Source: Crocinitomicaceae bacterium (GTDB taxonomy: Bacteria; Bacteroidota; Bacteroidia; Flavobacteriales_D; Crocinitomicaceae). From it: 35,647 bases of DNA. The stretch's first letter is position 1. Each line of letters begins with the position of its first letter. The notes beneath the pieces are model-generated. The model worked only from the letters and a program-made list of their open reading frames with translations. It made no database searches and had not been told where the DNA came from. The position numbers and the translations under genes are program-made. This document shows positions 33,068 to 35,647 of the stretch, in pieces. The stretch lies in NCBI GenBank assembly GCA_021740745.1, contig JAIOZF010000027.1, forward strand, positions 1-35,647. Reading direction: 5' to 3'.

Positions 33068-33688
33068 ATGAAATATTGGTCAGTCATTTTAATCCTTGCT
33101 TTATTTTTCGCTTGTAAGAAAGGTAAAGGAGATTTTACCTTGAAAGGTGTTATTACAGAGACTACTTTTTCAACTCCGCATGCTGGAGCTGTTGTTAAGT
33201 TATATCAAGTTCCAGCAGGAACATCACAAGAAATACTTATCGGGACGCAAACACTCGGAAGTGATGGCGCTTATTCGTTCACATTCCCAAGAGATAAAAT
33301 GGAAAAGTACATTGTCAAAGTGACTAAAAACAATTACTTCAGTCTAAATGAAACTGTCTATTTCTCAGAATTAAGCTTAGAAGAAGATAATATTGCTAAT
33401 TTTTCAACAACAGCGAAGTCATGGGCTAAATTGCGTTTTGTCAATTCAAGTCCACAGCCGGGTGATATTTTAACTTATATAAAACAAGAAGGAAAAGCCA
33501 ATTGTCCAGAATGCTGTGCAACTAGTGAATCCATTTTCTACGGTGCACTTGATACTACAATATACTGTATTAATGATGGCAATACAATCTATTCGTATTT
33601 CTATACTGTGAGTGGGACAACCAATCAAGGAATTAAAAGCGCAACAACTATTGCTTTTGATACGACCGAAATACTTTTAAATTATTAA
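33068..33688 (+). CDS. Lipoprotein with carboxypeptidase-regulatory-like domain
   Basis: A 206-aa predicted lipoprotein with lipobox FFAC (Cys16, followed by KKGKGD). Residues ~22-105 are a beta-sandwich of CarboxypepD_reg type: TLKGVITETTF, HAGAVVKLYQVP, LGSDGAYSFTFPRD, YIVKVTKNNYF. The C-terminal half has a Cys cluster (ANCPECCATSESI) and a later single Cys, perhaps disulfides. It is probably on the outer-membrane surface or its inner face. Function is unknown. The stop overlaps that of the convergent helicase gene by 3 nt. Confidence 0.75.
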   Translation: MKYWSVILILALFFACKKGKGDFTLKGVITETTFSTPHAGAVVKLYQVPAGTSQEILIGTQTLGSDGAYSFTFPRDKMEKYIVKVTKNNYFSLNETVYFSELSLEEDNIANFSTTAKSWAKLRFVNSSPQPGDILTYIKQEGKANCPECCATSESIFYGALDTTIYCINDGNTIYSYFYTVSGTTNQGIKSATTIAFDTTEILLNY

Positions 33689-35196
33689 TCAAAGTCCAAT
33701 TCAATACGCACGCGTTGTTTTAGTTGACGGTGATACGTTTCCATTAAATACTTCAAGTAATTGTCAGTACTCTTTGTAATACATTTTGTATAGTGCTTCA
33801 AGCGGTGCTCGATATGTTCTTCAAGTGCCGAAGCTAAATCCATCGCATGATCAAAATCTTTTGCAGCTTCTTTAATTACGTCAAAGTGATTTTCCAACGA
33901 TAAATCAACTGCAACCTTTCCTTTCTTCCCTTTGTCGATAGAATCTAAGTAGATTTCTTTGATATTAAATGATTCTAGTTTTGCTGTATTTAAGGTTTCA
34001 ACCATCCATTTTGGAAATTCAAACTCAACCTCAAACTCTAAATCATCATTTTCAGAAAGACGTGATTCTAAGAAACGATCAGGAAAACGAAATGCATCCT
34101 GCCAATTCAAGTATTCTTGCCAAAGTCCAAAACGTCTAACATTATTCCCTAAATCAATTAATTTAAATCGATCTTTGTTTGGCAATTTACGCGATCCACG
34201 ACCAATCATTTGATGATACAAGGTCAATGAACGCGTTGCTCTATTCAAAATAATTGTTTGCACCGTTGGTTCATCAAATCCAGTTGTCAAGATACCAACC
34301 GATGTCAAAATTGCATCCGGAGTGACTTTGAACCAATGCAGAACATCTTTTCGGTCCTTATCGCTAAAGGTAGAATCGAGGTGCCGAATTTTATACCCTC
34401 TTTTCTTAAAGGTTTCTTCTACTCGGATAGAAGTATCAATCCCCGAATTGAATATCAATGTTTTATTTCCAACCGCCACCTCTTCATAAGCAAATAGCAA
34501 TTTTTCTTGCATGAAGTAATTTCCATAAACAGTGTCAGAACTGTTCACCGTAAAGTCTCCATTCGATCCAATCTTTAATCCGTGAAGATTTACATCGTAT
34601 GTATATGTATCAGCATCTGCTAAATAACCTCCTTCGATTAATGAAGAGATACTCTCACCTACCAATAGTTTATTGTAATTATCATTCAATGGAAGTGTTC
34701 GATTGCTGCTCAAAGGAGTTGCAGTAAAACCAATAATATTGCTTACACCATAAAATTGGAATATTTTTCGAAAACTATTGTAATGGGCTTCATCCACAAT
34801 CACCAATCCAACTTCTTCTATAAAATTTCCATTTTCATTCAAGCGGTTATTCAAGGTTTCAACCATTGCGATAAAACAATGAAATTCATTTTGATCCGGA
34901 ATTGTTTTTACATCACTATTGATAATCTTATTCTCGACACCGATAGCATTTAACTGCTTGGAAGTTTGAATAGATAATTCTATACGGTGCGTTAAAATTA
35001 AAACTTTCTCCTTTCGCTCTTCAATGAATTTCTTCGCAATTTCAGAGAAAATTACTGTTTTACCTCCTCCAGTTGGTAACTGATACAACAGGTTGAAATT
35101 CTTGCCGTTTTGCTCCAGCTCTTCCAATATTGCGTACACAGTCTTCTCCTGAAAAGGGTACAATTTTTTCGCCTGATAAAGGTCCGTGTCGATCAT
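33685..35196 (-). CDS. SF2 DEAD/DEAH-box helicase (type I-like ResIII fold)
   Basis: A 503-aa superfamily 2 ATPase. The N-terminal RecA-like domain has YPFQEKTVY (Q-like), Walker A QLPTGGGKTVIFSEIA, motif Ia LTHRIELSIQT, DEAH in IVDEAHYNSF, and motif III GFTATP. The second domain has LIFNSGIDTS, LTTGFDEPTVQTII and motif VI YHQMIGRGSR. The last ~100 residues are unassigned. The type resembles stand-alone ResIII/SSL2-like helicases of Bacteroidota, with unknown substrate. The frame opens at a GTG at 35229, but the ATG at 35196 is favoured by the TATTTTTG box at 35219-35226. No restriction or defence partners are adjacent. Confidence 0.88.
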   Translation of the reverse strand: MIDTDLYQAKKLYPFQEKTVYAILEELEQNGKNFNLLYQLPTGGGKTVIFSEIAKKFIEERKEKVLILTHRIELSIQTSKQLNAIGVENKIINSDVKTIPDQNEFHCFIAMVETLNNRLNENGNFIEEVGLVIVDEAHYNSFRKIFQFYGVSNIIGFTATPLSSNRTLPLNDNYNKLLVGESISSLIEGGYLADADTYTYDVNLHGLKIGSNGDFTVNSSDTVYGNYFMQEKLLFAYEEVAVGNKTLIFNSGIDTSIRVEETFKKRGYKIRHLDSTFSDKDRKDVLHWFKVTPDAILTSVGILTTGFDEPTVQTIILNRATRSLTLYHQMIGRGSRKLPNKDRFKLIDLGNNVRRFGLWQEYLNWQDAFRFPDRFLESRLSENDDLEFEVEFEFPKWMVETLNTAKLESFNIKEIYLDSIDKGKKGKVAVDLSLENHFDVIKEAAKDFDHAMDLASALEEHIEHRLKHYTKCITKSTDNYLKYLMETYHRQLKQRVRIELDFD

Positions 35197-35218
35197 TGCC
35201 TGTTTAAAAAATGGGGTG

Positions 35219-35226
35219 CAAAAATA
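35219..35226 (-). promoter_or_regulatory. Putative -7 element for the helicase gene
   Basis: On the minus strand TATTTTTG matches TAnnTTTG and is followed by CACCCC. It lies 22 nt upstream of the ATG at 35196. It overlaps the alternative GTG start, which argues against that start. Confidence 0.45.
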
Positions 35227-35372
35227 CACCCATTAATCCGAATAACAAAGCTAAAACGTTTTATTATCTCAGTTATTTGACTAGATCATTATTGAAATCC
35301 TGAATTAATCATCACAATGAAGTCATTTCTAATTCATTTACTCCTTTCTGAATAAAATTAGGAGAATTAAAT

Positions 35373-35380
35373 TAAATTTG
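35373..35380 (+). promoter_or_regulatory. Putative -7 element for trxB
   Basis: TAAATTTG, an exact TAnnTTTG match, lies 34 nt before the trxB ATG. Just upstream, CTCCT (35341-35345) and AGGAG (35360-35364) could form a weak 5-bp stem. Confidence 0.45.
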
Positions 35381-35414
35381 CTCACAGAATAAAACTTATC
35401 AAAAACGTGTCAAA

Positions 35415-35647
35415 ATGAGTCAAACAGAAAAAGTAAAATGTCTTATCATTGGTTCTGGTCCCGCTGGTTACACAGCAGCAATTTATGCAGCACGCGCTGA
35501 CATGAAACCAGTTCTTTATCAAGGAATGCAGCCGGGTGGACAACTAACAACAACAAATGAAGTCGAAAATTTCCCAGGTTACCCAGATGGAATCTCCGGT
35601 CCAGAAATGATGGTTCAACTTGAAGCACAAGCAAAACGCTTCGAAAC
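35415..35647 (+). CDS. trxB: Thioredoxin-disulfide reductase, 5' part
   Basis: The window ends inside this gene; 77 codons are visible. The protein begins [20 protein letters not shown], with the FAD-binding GxGxxG motif [16 protein letters not shown]. It continues with the thioredoxin-reductase-specific [19 protein letters not shown] and GISGPEMM. It would reduce thioredoxin with NADPH in the cytosol. The CxxC active site lies beyond the window edge, so activity cannot be judged. It has its own -7 box and is divergent from the helicase. Confidence 0.95.
   Translation, partial: MSQTEKVKCLIIGSGPAGYTAAIYAARADMKPVLYQGMQPGGQLTTTNEVENFPGYPDGISGPEMMVQLEAQAKRFE

Noticed and set aside
33685-35196. 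Helicase as part of a restriction or phage-defence system
   Set aside because: No methylase, nuclease or other defence gene is adjacent. Neighbours are a lipoprotein and trxB.
35197-35229. GTG start for the helicase
   Set aside because: A TAnnTTTG box lies across it, so the transcript likely starts downstream; the ATG at 35196 is adequate.
1-35647. tRNA, rRNA or riboswitch genes
   Set aside because: No cloverleaf, rRNA core motif or known riboswitch consensus was recognised by eye. A covariance-model scan could still reveal small RNAs.

Overview
The window looks like a chromosomal segment of a low-GC member of the Bacteroidota, most likely order Flavobacteriales and plausibly a Crocinitomicaceae/Fluviicola-type lineage. 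That placement is inference. It rests on AT-rich spacers, the virtual absence of Shine-Dalgarno sequences, many start codons preceded by the Bacteroidota -7 element TAnnTTTG, and protein families typical of this phylum: DUF6702, CCC-motif membrane protein, DUF2752 and a LytS/LytTR pair. No rRNA, tRNA, CRISPR array, phage genes or transposase were seen.

Layout. 1-8.1 kb: a rhomboid protease diverges from an L,D-transpeptidase lipoprotein. These are followed by rpe, a DinB-like protein, an unknown exported basic-tailed protein, a tandem universal stress protein, a CvfB-like S1 protein overlapping an M28 peptidase, and a family 2 glycosyltransferase. 8.25-10.0 kb: a LytTR response regulator and its LytS-type kinase on the minus strand. 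10.1-12.3 kb: an exported protein resembling the polymorphic toxin type 23 domain, convergent with a polytopic membrane protein gene interrupted by two frameshifts, both at homopolymers. 12.5-16.1 kb: pyrG and yidC. 16.5-22.1 kb: a DUF6702 protein, an M1 metallopeptidase, and a large two-TM protein joining a decayed zincin-like domain to an alpha/beta-hydrolase.

22.2-23.8 kb: a small unknown protein, a pentapeptide-repeat protein and a CarboxypepD_reg-like exported protein, all minus strand. 23.8-26.4 kb: mnmA, an XRE regulator and a small ORF, lying between two arrays of the same 24-bp repeat in opposite orientation. 26.4-30.1 kb, minus strand: a DUF3820 protein, pepD interrupted by one in-frame stop, a VF530 protein and ettA. 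30.1-32.9 kb, minus strand: six small membrane protein genes, three of them paralogs, with hairpin/T-run structures placed about 10 nt before two start codons. 33-35.6 kb: a lipoprotein, an SF2 helicase and the 5' end of trxB.

Most identifiable genes are core housekeeping: pentose phosphate pathway, CTP synthesis, membrane protein insertion, tRNA thiolation, translation throttling, peptidoglycan crosslinking and peptide turnover. The unusual content lies mainly in the spacers. Several carry their own simple repeat family next to gene 3' ends. Three other points stand out: broken genes (pepD and the membrane protein), the pseudo-peptidase/hydrolase fusion and the paralogous membrane cluster. 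No complete, recognisable defence or secondary-metabolism system is visible.
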